Part shown: one piece after another, positions 10,620-22,832 of the stretch
How the letters are laid out: each line of letters begins with the position of its first letter
How positions within the stretch are numbered: the first letter of the stretch is position 1
NCBI RefSeq assembly: GCF_001465345.1
Contig: NZ_CP013655.1
Location: 1,873,100 to 1,937,099, forward strand
Length of the DNA stretch: 64,000 nucleotides
Source of the DNA: Enterococcus rotai
GTDB taxonomy: Bacteria; Bacillota; Bacilli; Lactobacillales; Enterococcaceae
Direction of reading: 5' to 3'
The notes under the pieces: generated by a model
What the model was told of the DNA's origin: nothing
Databases searched by the model: none
Seen by the model: only the letters and a program-made list of their open reading frames with translations
Position numbers and translations under genes: made by a program

Positions 10620-12793
10620 CTATTTATCTTTAAGCAATTGAGACAGCTCTCCAACGTAAGGTAAAAATACCTGTTTCATTCCACGAGAAATCGCTGTATA
10701 AAGAATTTTCTTCTCGCGTTCCGTTGTTCCATAGCGTAATGTTGAAGGATCATGAATAATCACATTATCAAATTCAAGACCCTTAGCCATATCAATAGAA
10801 AGGATTTGAGCCTTAGGAATGTTACTGTTTGTAGTCAATTGTTGTTTTAATTCTTCTGCTTCTATTCCAGTCTTTGTAATGATTACGGTCGCTTCTTCAG
10901 GAGATAAGGAAGCTAAAAGTGCAGTGAGTGTTTCTAAGTAAGCATCTTGATTTTCACAAGGCATAAACATAGGTTTCTCACCATCTTTTCGGATCGATAC
11001 GATTTTGAGCTTTTCATGATTTGTTACTAACGTTTGGAAAAGTTGCGTGATTTCCTTGCTTGAACGGTAACTATTCAATAATTGATAAGAAGTGACTGAA
11101 CGGCTAGAAACAGATAATAACTCTTTCAATTCCATAAAACTGATTGATGTATTAAAAATAGCCTGATTTTCATCTCCTGCCAAAGTAAAGTTAGCTTGCG
11201 GGAATAGTTTCAGCAGTAAAAGAATTTGAGCTTCAGTATAATCTTGGACCTCATCTACCAAAATAAAAGCCATTTGTCGATTGGATAAATCTTCAATAAA
11301 TTTATCTTTGATCAGTAGTAGGCTTACAACTTCGTCTGCAGTATAAGCTGATGCTGTTCTTTTATAAGGGGTATTTTGGTACTGTTGATACAACGCTTCA
11401 AAGAGTAACCATTGATCAAACCACGCCACATCAGCAATTGCATCAGTAACTTTTCGGTATTTTTTTTGTAACCGTTGCAATGCAAATTCTGTCAGTTGTT
11501 CTTCATCATCTTCGGTAAAAATCATATCAAAATAACGCAATTGTTCCGCTTCAGTCAGATCTTGCATTTGATCGATCATTTTTTTAGACTTAGATTGTTT
11601 AATCAGATAACGATTCCATAAGCTGGATAATTTTTCTTTTGTTGCAGATAATCTGTCTCTGATCGATAAAGTATTCGGTGTTTCTTGATATAAATTAAAA
11701 ATCAGTTCAGCGGAGAAAATTGGTTTACCTTTGAATAAAATCGGTTGGAACAAAGATTGTTGAATCAGCGTTGGATCATCGAATGACTGAATAAATGCAG
11801 CAAATGCTTGAGATTGAATGATTTTCTGCTGAGTATTCACTTGTGCGGCTGTGATCCGATTGAAATAAGCTGCTTCACTTTCAATTGGCATTTTTTCATG
11901 AAAGGTAAATTTAAGAAATTGCAGTAAGGTCAGATTTAAAGGATTCCGTTCACCTAAATTGGGTAATACTTGGGATATATAATCGATAAAAGTCGAATTC
12001 GGCGAAAGTAGTAAAATATCGTCAGCCGTAATTTGTGTCCGATGATTATAAAGTAAATAGGCAATTCGCTGCATGATGGCAGATGTCTTTCCACTACCGG
12101 CAATACCATTAACTAAAAGTAGTGGATGACGTTCATCACGAATAATCTCATTTTGCTCTTGTTGAATCGTAGTCGTAATATCTTTCATATATTGAGAAGA
12201 GTCCGCTTCCAATGAATGGAGTAAAATATCATCTTGAATCGCTAGACTCGTATCAAAGAAATTGATCAGATGATCCTCTTCGATGATTAATTGTCTTTTC
12301 AGATTTAAGGTTACAGGAATCTCCGTTTTATTAACTAGATAACTGCTGTCACCTAAAACATTATTATAAAAAAGAGAAGCGATAGGTGAACGCCAGTCAT
12401 AGATTCGTGAGTCTCCATCCAAATTGGTAAAATCATTCATGCCAATATAAAACACATCACGATCGTCATCCGCATCTAAAAAGGTTACATCGATTTTCCA
12501 AAATAGGGAACTTTTAGTAATCGCTCGACTTTTTCAAGTTGCTTAGCTGCAGTCGCATTTTGGATGTTTAATTGATCGATTTCTCTATTTTTCATCTCCA
12601 TCATGGCAAATGTTTCCAGATTATCTGAGTAACTATCAAAATTTAATTTAGTATCACCGCCAAATTGCTCCAATACAGATTTTCCTGTAGTACTAACTTC
12701 GTCAATAGCAGCTTGGTACGTTTCTCTGGCTTGACTTAATTCTGCATAAACTTGTTGCAAATGTTGGGTTTCTTGTGTGTGATCATTTGACAT
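10620..12793 (-). pseudogene. helD: HelD-type RNA polymerase-associated helicase, split by a one-base frameshift
   Basis: HelD is a UvrD-like superfamily 1 ATPase that removes and recycles RNA polymerase. The C-terminal piece (from about 12455) holds Walker A (GIAGSGKTSA), Walker B (VLVDEVQDY) and the C-terminal SF1 motif AKGLEFDNVI. The N-terminal piece (12793-12485) is a Q/E-rich coiled coil as in the HelD secondary-channel arm. They are in different frames. The first frame reads VPYFGK then stops at SM. Inserting one A in the four-A run at 12494-12497 would give VPYFGKIDVTFLDADDD and one 724-residue protein, a normal HelD length. The start at 12793 follows AGGAGG. It may be a true mutation or a sequencing error. 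Confidence 0.85.
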
Positions 12794-13029
12794 ATTGATT
12801 CCTCCTGACATAAATTGCCGTGACCGAATAGTATAAGCTATTTTTTTGGATAATGCGATTATAAGAAGCTGATAATTTATCGGAGCTGTCCATTCAGCTT
12901 TTGCTTAAAATGTGATAAAGTATAGAAGATAGACAAGCAAATGTCGTAGAATAAAGATGCTGTGCTATTTAGCTACGCTGACGTATCTACCACGCTTTTG
13001 TTTTGAAACATACCAAGAAACAAGCCAAG

Positions 13030-13105
13030 AAACACAACGAAGAACTGAGTTGATGTTGAATGCTCTTGCGATTACTCGTCGCACGAAAAGACTTGGTACA
13101 AGGTG
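13030..13105 (+). repeat. dispersed intergenic repeat module, copy 1
   Basis: This stretch (beginning AACACAACGAA and including TGCGATTACTCGTCGC and GACTTGGTACA) recurs with few changes, inverted, at 34649-34727. It lies directly upstream of hairpin elements A and B in the gap between helD and tatD. No coding frame is shared. It behaves as one building block of a mosaic intergenic repeat. Confidence 0.75.
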
Positions 13106-13134
13106 AAGCGAAGTGGAACGTTGTTACCATATGT

Positions 13135-13251
13135 TATCTAGCTATGCGGGTTAGCTCCTCGGAAAAAAGATAAATTATGAATGAGGCAAAAAGCACCTCA
13201 GTCATAATTTCCTATTTTTCTGTCGGAGCTGAACGAGCCTGCTACGCTTTT
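13135..13251 (+). repeat. EFAR-like palindromic hairpin element, copy A
   Basis: It has an outer arm GCTATGCGGGTTAGCTC, then AAAGATAAATTATGA, a core stem TGAGG (13182-13186) / CCTCA (13196-13200) around a C+A5+GCA loop, the return arm TCATAATTTCC, and the outer return arm GAGCTGAACGAGCCTGC. The same frame is seen in copies B to G with different core stems. It resembles the EFAR palindromic repeats reported for E. faecalis (recalled, not searched). Confidence 0.75.
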
Positions 13252-13255
13252 ATTG

Positions 13256-13375
13256 TTATCTAGCTACGCGGGCTAGCTCTTCGGGAAAAAGATAAAAATA
13301 GTTTGTGGTAAAAAGCACCACAATCGATTTTTCCTATTTTCCTGTCAGAGCTGAACGAGCCTACTACGCTTTTAT
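13256..13375 (+). repeat. EFAR-like palindromic hairpin element, copy B
   Basis: The layout is the same as copy A, directly adjacent to it, but with core stem TGTGGT (13304-13309) / ACCACA (13317-13322). The element ends within 5 bases of the tatD Shine-Dalgarno, so its hairpin would lie in the 5' part of the tatD transcript or overlap its promoter region. Confidence 0.75.
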
Positions 13376-13393
13376 ATTAAGGAGTGAATGAAC

Positions 13394-14160
13394 ATGATTT
13401 TTGATTCTCATACTCATTTAAACGCAGAACAATTTAATGAAGATATTCCAGAAACAATTGAACATGCAAAAGAATTAGGTGTAACCGAAATGGCGGTAGT
13501 TGGTTTTGATACACCGACGATTGAAAAGTCTCTAGAACTTAGCCAACACTATAAAGAAATCCAAAGTATCATTGGTTGGCATCCAACAGAAGCTGGAAGT
13601 TATACGCCTGATATCGAGAAAAGGCTACAGCATTTACTAACAACACCAAAAGTAGTAGCACTTGGCGAAATCGGGTTAGATTATTATTGGATGGAAGATC
13701 CTAAAGAAGTTCAAGATCGTGTGTTTCGACGTCAAATTGCGATTGCTAAAGAAATGAATCTACCAATCAGCATCCATACACGAGATGCAATGGAAGATAC
13801 GTATAAAATTTTAAAAGAAGAAGATATTCGGGATATTGGCGGAATCATGCATAGTTTCAGTGGCGATCCTGAATGGATGGAAAAATTTCTAGATATGGGG
13901 ATGCATATTTCTTTAAGTGGTGTTGTGACATTTAAGAAAGCATTAGAGGTTCAAGATGTAGCTAGAGCTGTTTCTTTGGATCGTTTATTGGTGGAGACAG
14001 ATGCACCATACTTAGCCCCAGTTCCTTATCGAGGCAAACGCAATGAACCCGGTTATACTCGTTATGTAGTAGAAAAAATTGCAGAACTAAGAGAAGTTCC
14101 TTTTGAAGAAATAGCGAAGCAAACAACAATTAATGCGCATCGCTTATTCAGGTTAGCTGA

Positions 14161-14164
<4 letters not shown>
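13394..14164 (+). CDS. tatD: TatD-family metal-dependent DNase
   Basis: Metal-dependent hydrolase of the amidohydrolase fold, thought to trim 3' DNA ends and act in DNA repair or quality control. The 256-residue protein starts [10 protein letters not shown] with the metal-binding HxH (His6, His8). It continues with GEIGLDYYW (bridging Glu), [14 protein letters not shown] and [10 protein letters not shown] (Asp), so all metal ligands are present. The start at 13394 has AAGGAG 9 bases upstream; the in-frame ATG at 13388 is too close. The stop overlaps the rnmV start by 4 bases (ATGA), so tatD-rnmV-rsmA form one operon, the usual Firmicute arrangement. Confidence 0.92.
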
Positions 14165-15635
<1,471 letters not shown>

Positions 15636-15642
15636 CTGGAAG

Positions 15643-15685
15643 ATAGATTGAGAAAAGAAGTTCTATGCTTTTCTCAGTCTATTTT
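15643..15685 (+). terminator. rho-independent terminator of the tatD-rnmV-rsmA operon
   Basis: The inverted repeat ATAGATTGAGAAAAG / CTTTTCTCAGTCTAT is followed by TTTTT. Confidence 0.85.
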
Positions 15686-15776
15686 TCACCCTATGCATAA
15701 TGTGAAGGGATATACTTGGAATCAGAAAGAAACTCTAATTTATTTTGACTTTATGTAAAATTATTGAATTGGGTTA

Positions 15777-15826
15777 TTGACTTTTTCAAAATATCAAGCA
15801 TAATTATATTTAGAAAGCGCTTTCTG
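15777..15826 (+). promoter_or_regulatory. promoter with CcpA cre site before the MFS transporter
   Basis: A TTGACT -35 (15777-15782) and CATAAT -10 (15799-15804) are 16 bases apart. Just downstream lies AGAAAGCGCTTTCTG (15812-15826), a near-perfect palindrome matching the cre consensus TGAAAGCGNTTNCA. A cre at the transcription start normally gives catabolite repression, so the transporter and the following hydrolase are probably shut off on preferred sugars. Confidence 0.7.
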
Positions 15827-15843
15827 TCGCTAGGAGTGAGACT

Positions 15844-17043
15844 GTGGAAAATAAGAAAACAAGAAATGTTACTTGGATGTTGGCAGCTATTTTTCTAGGA
15901 TACACTTGTATTTATGTGGATAAAACGACAATTGGCATGTCACTGGTGACGATTGCAAATGATCTAGGTTTTGATCCCCAACAAAAGGGATTGATATTAA
16001 GTGCATTTTTTCTAGGTTATACGATTTTTCAAATTCCATTTGGGTATTTGTCTAATAAAATCGGAACTAGAAAAATGATGATTGCTTCAGTTTTTTTAGT
16101 GGGAATTTTTCTTTTTTTATTTGGTTTTGGCTTTTCATTATTGTATTTAATTTTTATTCGCTTTATGACAGGAGCCGTTGCGCATTCGGGTTATCCATCT
16201 TCTGTAAGTACCTTTATTTCACAAGAGTTACCAATGGAAAAACGAGGTCCGGCGCAATCTACGATGATTGCCTCCTCAGGTTTTGCAGCGATCGTAGGAC
16301 CATTATTGATCGCTCCACTGTTACTTCAAGTTGGTTGGCATAAGACCTATTATTTTTTAGGAGCGGCTGTATTATTGATTGCTGTTTTAATGTACTTTGT
16401 GATTCCAAAAGAGTTTGGCGGCGTAAAGGAACAGCTGCAAAATAAGTCGGCGATTTCATTTCGAGAAGTATTAAAAGATCGAAATGTCTGGATTTTGATT
16501 TTTGCCGCTTTTTTCATCAATGCGGCGATTTATGGGCTGAATGGGTGGATGGCGACTTATCTTGTAGAAGCTCATGGTCTTGGTTTATCTCAAACTGCTT
16601 ACGTAACAGCTGTCATTGGCTTTTTCACAATGGTTGCAGCGATGGTTGGCGGTGTTATGGTAAATAAATTTTTCATTGGTAAAGAGAAAAATGTTATTTT
16701 TGTGGCAACCGTAGGCGGTGGAATTTTTGCTGTGTTAGTTTCAGTCGTTGGAACATTTGTATTGAGTATGATTGCATTAACACTCGCTGTTGCCTGTGCT
16801 AGTTTGGCATTTGCAACGTTGATGAGTATTCCATTGAAACTATTTCCATCAGATGAAGTTTCTGCAAAATATGCAACAATTAATGCAATCGGTGTTTCAG
16901 GTGGTTTTGTTGCCCCAACGATTATTGGAGCCCTGATTCAATTGTCAAATGGTGCTTTCTTCAGTTCCTTCTTATTTATAGGCATTTCATTTGTAGTTGC
17001 AGGAACTATCACCTTACTGGTTCAAAAAAAGAAAGAATCCTAG
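15844..17043 (+). CDS. MFS transporter
   Basis: The 399-residue major facilitator has twelve hydrophobic segments, the loop 2-3 signature GYLSNKIGTRKMM near residue 68, and a cytoplasmic mid-loop around residues 185-205. The N-terminus (YVDKTTIGMSLVTIANDLGFD) looks like the anion:cation symporter/organic-anion branch of the superfamily. The start is GTG at 15844 after AGGAGTGAG. The next gene, a choloylglycine-hydrolase-family enzyme, starts 36 bases after its stop, so the transporter may import or export that enzyme's substrate or product (inference). Confidence 0.85.
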   Translation: MENKKTRNVTWMLAAIFLGYTCIYVDKTTIGMSLVTIANDLGFDPQQKGLILSAFFLGYTIFQIPFGYLSNKIGTRKMMIASVFLVGIFLFLFGFGFSLLYLIFIRFMTGAVAHSGYPSSVSTFISQELPMEKRGPAQSTMIASSGFAAIVGPLLIAPLLLQVGWHKTYYFLGAAVLLIAVLMYFVIPKEFGGVKEQLQNKSAISFREVLKDRNVWILIFAAFFINAAIYGLNGWMATYLVEAHGLGLSQTAYVTAVIGFFTMVAAMVGGVMVNKFFIGKEKNVIFVATVGGGIFAVLVSVVGTFVLSMIALTLAVACASLAFATLMSIPLKLFPSDEVSAKYATINAIGVSGGFVAPTIIGALIQLSNGAFFSSFLFIGISFVVAGTITLLVQKKKES

Positions 17044-17079
17044 TTCAGAGTTTTGAAAAAATAAAAAGGGTGTGAGAAA

Positions 17080-18072
17080 ATGTGTACAGGTATCACAGTT
17101 AAGTCAAAAGCAGGCAATAGTTATTGGGGCCGAACTCAAGAATTTAATTTGTTGTTGGAATATGATGGTGCAATTATTCCTAGAAGTTATGATTTACATG
17201 TTTCGTTAGATCATTTCTTAACACAATATGCTGCAATGGGCGTGGCACTTGCTGGACATCCATTATTGGTAGACGGTGTTAATGAAAAAGGATTGATGGG
17301 TGGCTCGTTTTACTTTGGCCATTATAATCGCTATATTGAATCAGAAAAAATTCGTGCTCAGGGTAAGCTACCTTTAGCAGGAGCCGAATTTGTAACCTAT
17401 GCCTTGACGAATTATGCTTCTGTGGCTGAAATCAAAGAGCGGGTAAATCAGGATACGGCGATTGCTATTGTTGATAATCAGATGGGAATTCCCCAGCACT
17501 ATGTATTTCAAGATGAATCAGGTGCATCGGTTGTGGTTGAGCCTTCCATTGACGGCAGCTATGAAGTTTATGACAATCCAGTAGGCGTGTTTACCAATAG
17601 CCCAAAATTTGACTGGCATTTAACGAATCTTCAGAATTATGTAGGGCTTAGTGATTTGATAGCGCCTGATATACAGATGGAAGCTCTTCATGTTTTTTCA
17701 AATGGTAAAGGTTCTGGTTTACGTGGGATTCCGGGAGATTTCACACCCCAGTCACGCTTTATTCGAGCGGCATTTTTGAAGCATTTTTCAGAAAAAGTCG
17801 AAGACGAACAAGCAGTTGAACAAATTTTTCATATTTTAGATAGTTTTGATATTCCCAAAGGTGTTGTTAAAGTTAGTTCGGATACGGATGTACAATATAC
17901 GCAATATACTAGTGCTTATGACAGTAAAGAAAAACAAATGTACATTCATTTGTATGAGAATCGTATGATTCAGACCTTGTCTTTGAATTCTGGCATATTG
18001 GACAGCTCTGAACCTCAATATTTTGAATTGAAGGCTGAACAACAGTATTATTCAATGCCTAAAAAAGGATAG
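17080..18072 (+). CDS. choloylglycine hydrolase family (Ntn-type linear amide hydrolase)
   Basis: N-terminal-nucleophile amidase of the bile-salt-hydrolase / penicillin-V-acylase family. After Met removal Cys2 is the nucleophile (MCTGI start). Arg18, the TNSPKFDWHLTNL block with Asn173, and PGDFTPQSRF with Arg226 match the family's catalytic and oxyanion residues. The position usually held by Asp21 is Glu21 here (GRTQEF). Length is 330, normal. With no signal peptide, it acts in the cytoplasm. It is in an apparent operon with the MFS transporter behind a cre site. It could cleave conjugated bile salts, but the changed residue leaves penicillin V-like or N-acyl amides possible. Confidence 0.85.
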   Translation: MCTGITVKSKAGNSYWGRTQEFNLLLEYDGAIIPRSYDLHVSLDHFLTQYAAMGVALAGHPLLVDGVNEKGLMGGSFYFGHYNRYIESEKIRAQGKLPLAGAEFVTYALTNYASVAEIKERVNQDTAIAIVDNQMGIPQHYVFQDESGASVVVEPSIDGSYEVYDNPVGVFTNSPKFDWHLTNLQNYVGLSDLIAPDIQMEALHVFSNGKGSGLRGIPGDFTPQSRFIRAAFLKHFSEKVEDEQAVEQIFHILDSFDIPKGVVKVSSDTDVQYTQYTSAYDSKEKQMYIHLYENRMIQTLSLNSGILDSSEPQYFELKAEQQYYSMPKKG

Positions 18073-18094
18073 AGGCGACTTAATTTAAATTAGA

Positions 18095-18265
18095 TGGAAG
18101 AGAATTACGGGAGAGACTAGTCATAGCACCGAAGGAATAAATGATCAATGACGCAAAGCATTGATCATGAAGATCTCAGGTAAAAGGACCGTAATTGGAC
18201 ATCACTCTGGAAAGCGGAAGCACCGAAGGAGCAACTCTTCAAGATGAAGACGAATCTCTCAGGTT
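18095..18265 (+). ncRNA. tandem glycine riboswitch
   Basis: There are two consecutive aptamers. Aptamer 1 has GGGAGAGACT, then GCACCGAAGGA, a variable hairpin, and ATCTCAGGTAAAAGGACCG. Aptamer 2 has GGACATCACTCTGGAAAGC, then GCACCGAAGGAGCAA and ATCTCTCAGG. These are the conserved glycine-aptamer segments, and the order (tandem, before gcvT) is the classic one. A terminator hairpin follows directly, so glycine binding should allow read-through into the gcv operon. Confidence 0.93.
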
Positions 18266-18269
18266 TTGT

Positions 18270-18316
18270 ACAGAGGAACAGGCATTTCTTTAAGATGCCT
18301 GTTCCTCTGTTTTTAT
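18270..18316 (+). terminator. riboswitch-controlled terminator before gcvT
   Basis: The perfect stem ACAGAGGAACAGGCAT / ATGCCTGTTCCTCTGT is followed by TTTTT, immediately after the second glycine aptamer. It is the expression platform. Confidence 0.9.
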
Positions 18317-18388
18317 ATAGTTATTTTTACTTGGAGGTGTCATCGAAACAAAGAAATAAAAATACGAAGAAGCAAAGGAGTAGAGAAG

Positions 18389-19474
18389 ATGGATCTAAAA
18401 ACACCTTTATATGATGCACATCTTGAAGCAGGCGGGAAAATGGTTCCATTTGCGGGTTACACGCTACCTGTCCAATATAAAGATAGTGGTGTGATCAAAG
18501 AACATTTAGCTGTTCGCAATCAAGTTGGATTGTTTGATGTTTCCCATATGGGGGAAGTTGTTTACGAGGGAAAAGATGCTTTAGCGAATTTGCAGTATTT
18601 ATTAACAAATGATTTTAGCAATTTAGAAATAGGTCGTGTTCGATATACCTTGATGTGTAATGAAAATGGTGGAGTAATCGATGATCTATTAGTGTATAAA
18701 TGTAGTGAGGAGAAATATCTACTGGTGGTCAACGCAGCAAATAGAGCGAAAGATGTTGCTTGGATGACAGCGCACTTATTCGGTGAAGTTGAATTTTCTG
18801 ATCAATCCGATCAGTTTGTTCAGATCGCATTACAAGGATCGTTTGCTAAAGAAATTATAGCGAAATTAACAAAAGAGGAAGAAATTCCTAAAAAATACTA
18901 TAGTTTTACTGAACAGGCCAATGTTGGCGGTGTCACTTGTATTTTATCTCGAACGGGTTATACAGGGGAGTTTGGCTATGAATTATACTGTAAACCAGAA
19001 GATGGACTTACATTATGGCATCTGTTAGTAGAAACAGGTCAAGAATACGGCATCATCCCATGTGGTCTAGGTGCACGTGATACATTGCGTTTAGAGGCTG
19101 GAATGCCACTCTATGGGCATGAAATGACTGAAGAAATCACACCGCTTGAAACAGATCTAGGTTTTGCGGTCAAAATGAAAAAAGAAGATTTTATTGGCAA
19201 ACAGGGCCTACTTGATAAAGGTGAACCTAAAATTACTCGGATCGGGTTACAGTTAACGGATCGCGGGATTGTTCGTGAAGGAGCCGATGTTTATTTTAAA
19301 GGGAATAAGATTGGCCAAACGACCTCAGGTACGATGTGTCCATTTATCAATAAGGCTTGTGCAATGGCTTTAGTAGAAAAAGGAATCGTAGAAATCGGTT
19401 CACCAATAGAAGTAGAAGTTAGAGGTAAGAAAATTACGGCTGAAGTTGTCACAATACCGTTTGTAAAAAAATAA
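18389..19474 (+). CDS. gcvT: glycine cleavage system T protein (aminomethyltransferase)
   Basis: Transfers the methylene group from H-protein-bound aminomethyl to tetrahydrofolate and releases ammonia. The 361-residue protein has the N-terminal HLAVRNQVGLFDVSHMGEV block and the RTGYTGEFGYEL motif near residue 190, both typical of GcvT. The start at 18389 (MDLKTPLYDAH) has AAAGGAG upstream; the open frame reaches back into the riboswitch but has no sensible start there. First gene of the riboswitch-controlled operon. Confidence 0.95.
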   Translation: MDLKTPLYDAHLEAGGKMVPFAGYTLPVQYKDSGVIKEHLAVRNQVGLFDVSHMGEVVYEGKDALANLQYLLTNDFSNLEIGRVRYTLMCNENGGVIDDLLVYKCSEEKYLLVVNAANRAKDVAWMTAHLFGEVEFSDQSDQFVQIALQGSFAKEIIAKLTKEEEIPKKYYSFTEQANVGGVTCILSRTGYTGEFGYELYCKPEDGLTLWHLLVETGQEYGIIPCGLGARDTLRLEAGMPLYGHEMTEEITPLETDLGFAVKMKKEDFIGKQGLLDKGEPKITRIGLQLTDRGIVREGADVYFKGNKIGQTTSGTMCPFINKACAMALVEKGIVEIGSPIEVEVRGKKITAEVVTIPFVKK

Positions 19475-19498
19475 TTGGAAAAGAAGGAGTCGTTTATT

Positions 19499-19882
19499 AT
19501 GGCAAAGGCGGAAGAATTGAAGTTTTCTAAATCACATGAGTGGGTACTTTTTGATGGAGATAAAGTTAGGATCGGTCTGTCTGATTACGCACAAGACCAA
19601 TTAGGGGATATTGTGTTTATTGATTTACCAGATGAAGGGGATGAAGTCACAAAAGGTGAATCATTTGCGGATATCGAATCAGTTAAAGCTGTTTCAGAGG
19701 CGTATTCTCCAATTACAGCAACGGTTTCAGCAATCAATGAAGAGTTGATGGATAGCCCAGAGTTGATCAATTCTGCACCATTGGATTCATGGTTGATCGA
19801 AGTAGAGGGAGTCGAAGCAATCGAAGACTTATTAACCGCTGACGAATATAAGAAATTCTGCGAAGAATCTGAGGAGGCGTAA
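19499..19882 (+). CDS. gcvH: glycine cleavage system H protein (lipoyl carrier)
   Basis: Lipoylated shuttle protein of the glycine cleavage complex. The 127 residues include the lipoylation site ESVKAVSE with Lys63, in the usual central hairpin. The acidic C-terminus is typical. The start is at 19499 after AAGGAGT; the earlier TTG at 19475 directly abuts the gcvT stop and lacks a Shine-Dalgarno. Confidence 0.95.
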   Translation: MAKAEELKFSKSHEWVLFDGDKVRIGLSDYAQDQLGDIVFIDLPDEGDEVTKGESFADIESVKAVSEAYSPITATVSAINEELMDSPELINSAPLDSWLIEVEGVEAIEDLLTADEYKKFCEESEEA

Positions 19883-19885
19883 TGA

Positions 19886-21198
19886 ATGGGTAATTATCTT
19901 GGATCAACAGAACAACAATACCAAGACATGCTGAAAACGATCGGATTAACGGATAGGATGGATCTCTACCAAACGCTTCCCAAAGAAATGATCGTAGAAA
20001 AACTTGATATTCCAGCGGGAAAGTCAGAATTTGAAGTACGTCGTATTCTAGAAACTATGGGAAAGAAAAACAAAGTCTTCTCAAGTATTTTCCGAGGTGC
20101 AGGAGCATATAATCACTACATTCCAGCTATTGTTAAGCAAATCTCAGCAAAAGAAGAATTTATGACATCCTATACACCCTATCAACCTGAAATCAGTCAA
20201 GGGTTGCTACAGTCGATTTTTGAATATCAAACCATGATCTGTGAAATCACTGGAATGGATGCGACCAATGCTTCAGTGTACGATGGACCAACAGCAGCAG
20301 CTGAAGCCATCAATATGTGTTTAGAGAAAAAACGGTTGAAAGTTCTAATTTCAGAAACAACGAATCCAATGACGATCCAAACGGCATTGACTTATTTTAG
20401 TTCTAGAGAAATTGAGTTTATCATGGTTCCAGAGAAAGATGGTCTGACAGATTTAGCTGTCTTACAAGAAAAATTAGATGAAACAAGTGCGTGTTTCATT
20501 GTACAACAGCCAAACTATTATGGTGGGATCGAACCAGTCGAGGAAATAGCAGAATTGGTTCATAATGCGAAAGCTAAATTTATTATGAGTGTAAATCCCG
20601 TAGCCAGTACCGTTTTGAAAACAGCAGGTGAAGTTGACGCTGATATTGCAGTAGGAGACTCACAACCATTTGGCTTACCATTAGCTTTTGGCGGACCTTA
20701 TATTGGATTTATTGCTACAAAAGAAAAAATGATGCGCAAATTACCTGGTCGGATTGCTGGAGAAACGGTGGATGAAGCAGGGGATCGAGCCTTTGTTTTA
20801 ACCTTACAAGCTCGTGAACAGCATATCCGCAGAGAAAAAGCAGCTTCTAATATTTGTTCAAATCAAGCACTATGCGCATTAACAAATGCTGTTTATATGA
20901 GTACGATGGGGGCACAAGGGATTCAGGAGGTAGCTGAGCAATGTTATAGTAAAGCCCATTATTTAGCGGATCAACTAAGCCAGATCAAAGGAGTAAAACG
21001 AAACAATGAAAGTCCGTTTTTCCATGAGTTTGTTACGAGTTTCCCTGTTTCAAATGAAGCTATATTAACGAAATTAGAAGCGCACGATATCTTAGGCGGT
21101 TATCCTACAGAAGCAGGATTATTATGGTGCGTGACAGAAATGAATACGAAAGAACAAATCAATGAAGTAGTTGCATTGGTGAAGGAGGCGTGTGAATA

Positions 21199-21199
<1 letters not shown>
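19886..21199 (+). CDS. gcvPA: glycine dehydrogenase (decarboxylating) subunit 1
   Basis: The N-terminal half of the split P protein, which decarboxylates glycine and loads the aminomethyl group on GcvH. The 437 residues include the aminotransferase-fold segments TSYTPYQPEISQGLLQS and GDSQPFGLPLAFGGPYIGF. It has no PLP lysine of its own; that lies in subunit 2. The stop and the next start overlap by one base (TAATG), so the two subunits are translationally coupled. Confidence 0.95.
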
Positions 21200-22644
<1,445 letters not shown>

Positions 22645-22654
22645 GTTTCTGGAG

Positions 22655-22822
22655 AGAAAGAAATTAGGAACTAGTTGTTCTGGTCGGCTTTTAAGCTTAT
22701 CCAACTTCACAGAACAGTTCCCTCAACAAATAGAGAAATCATCTGAAAGTTAAAGAGCAACTTTAAGTTGATTTCCTAATTTGTTCGGGAACTAGTCGGT
22801 TCTGTTCGGTTTTTAAAAAAAG
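22655..22822 (+). repeat. EFAR-like hairpin element, copy G, between gcvPB and lpdA
   Basis: The core stem AAAGTT / AACTTT (22746-22764) encloses the loop AAAGAGC, flanked by GAGAAATCA and TGATTTCCT as in the other copies. Two related segments, GGAACTAGTTGTTCTGGTCGG and GGGAACTAGTCGGTTCTGTTCGG (here shortened in part), flank the core. It replaces a normal short intercistronic spacer and could act as an RNA hairpin separating gcv from lpdA expression. Confidence 0.55.
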
Positions 22823-22832
22823 GAGGAAAGGT

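Noticed and set aside
13030..13375. CRISPR array in the repeat-rich gap
   Set aside because: The repeats are long palindromic elements in few copies, without regular spacers or nearby cas genes.
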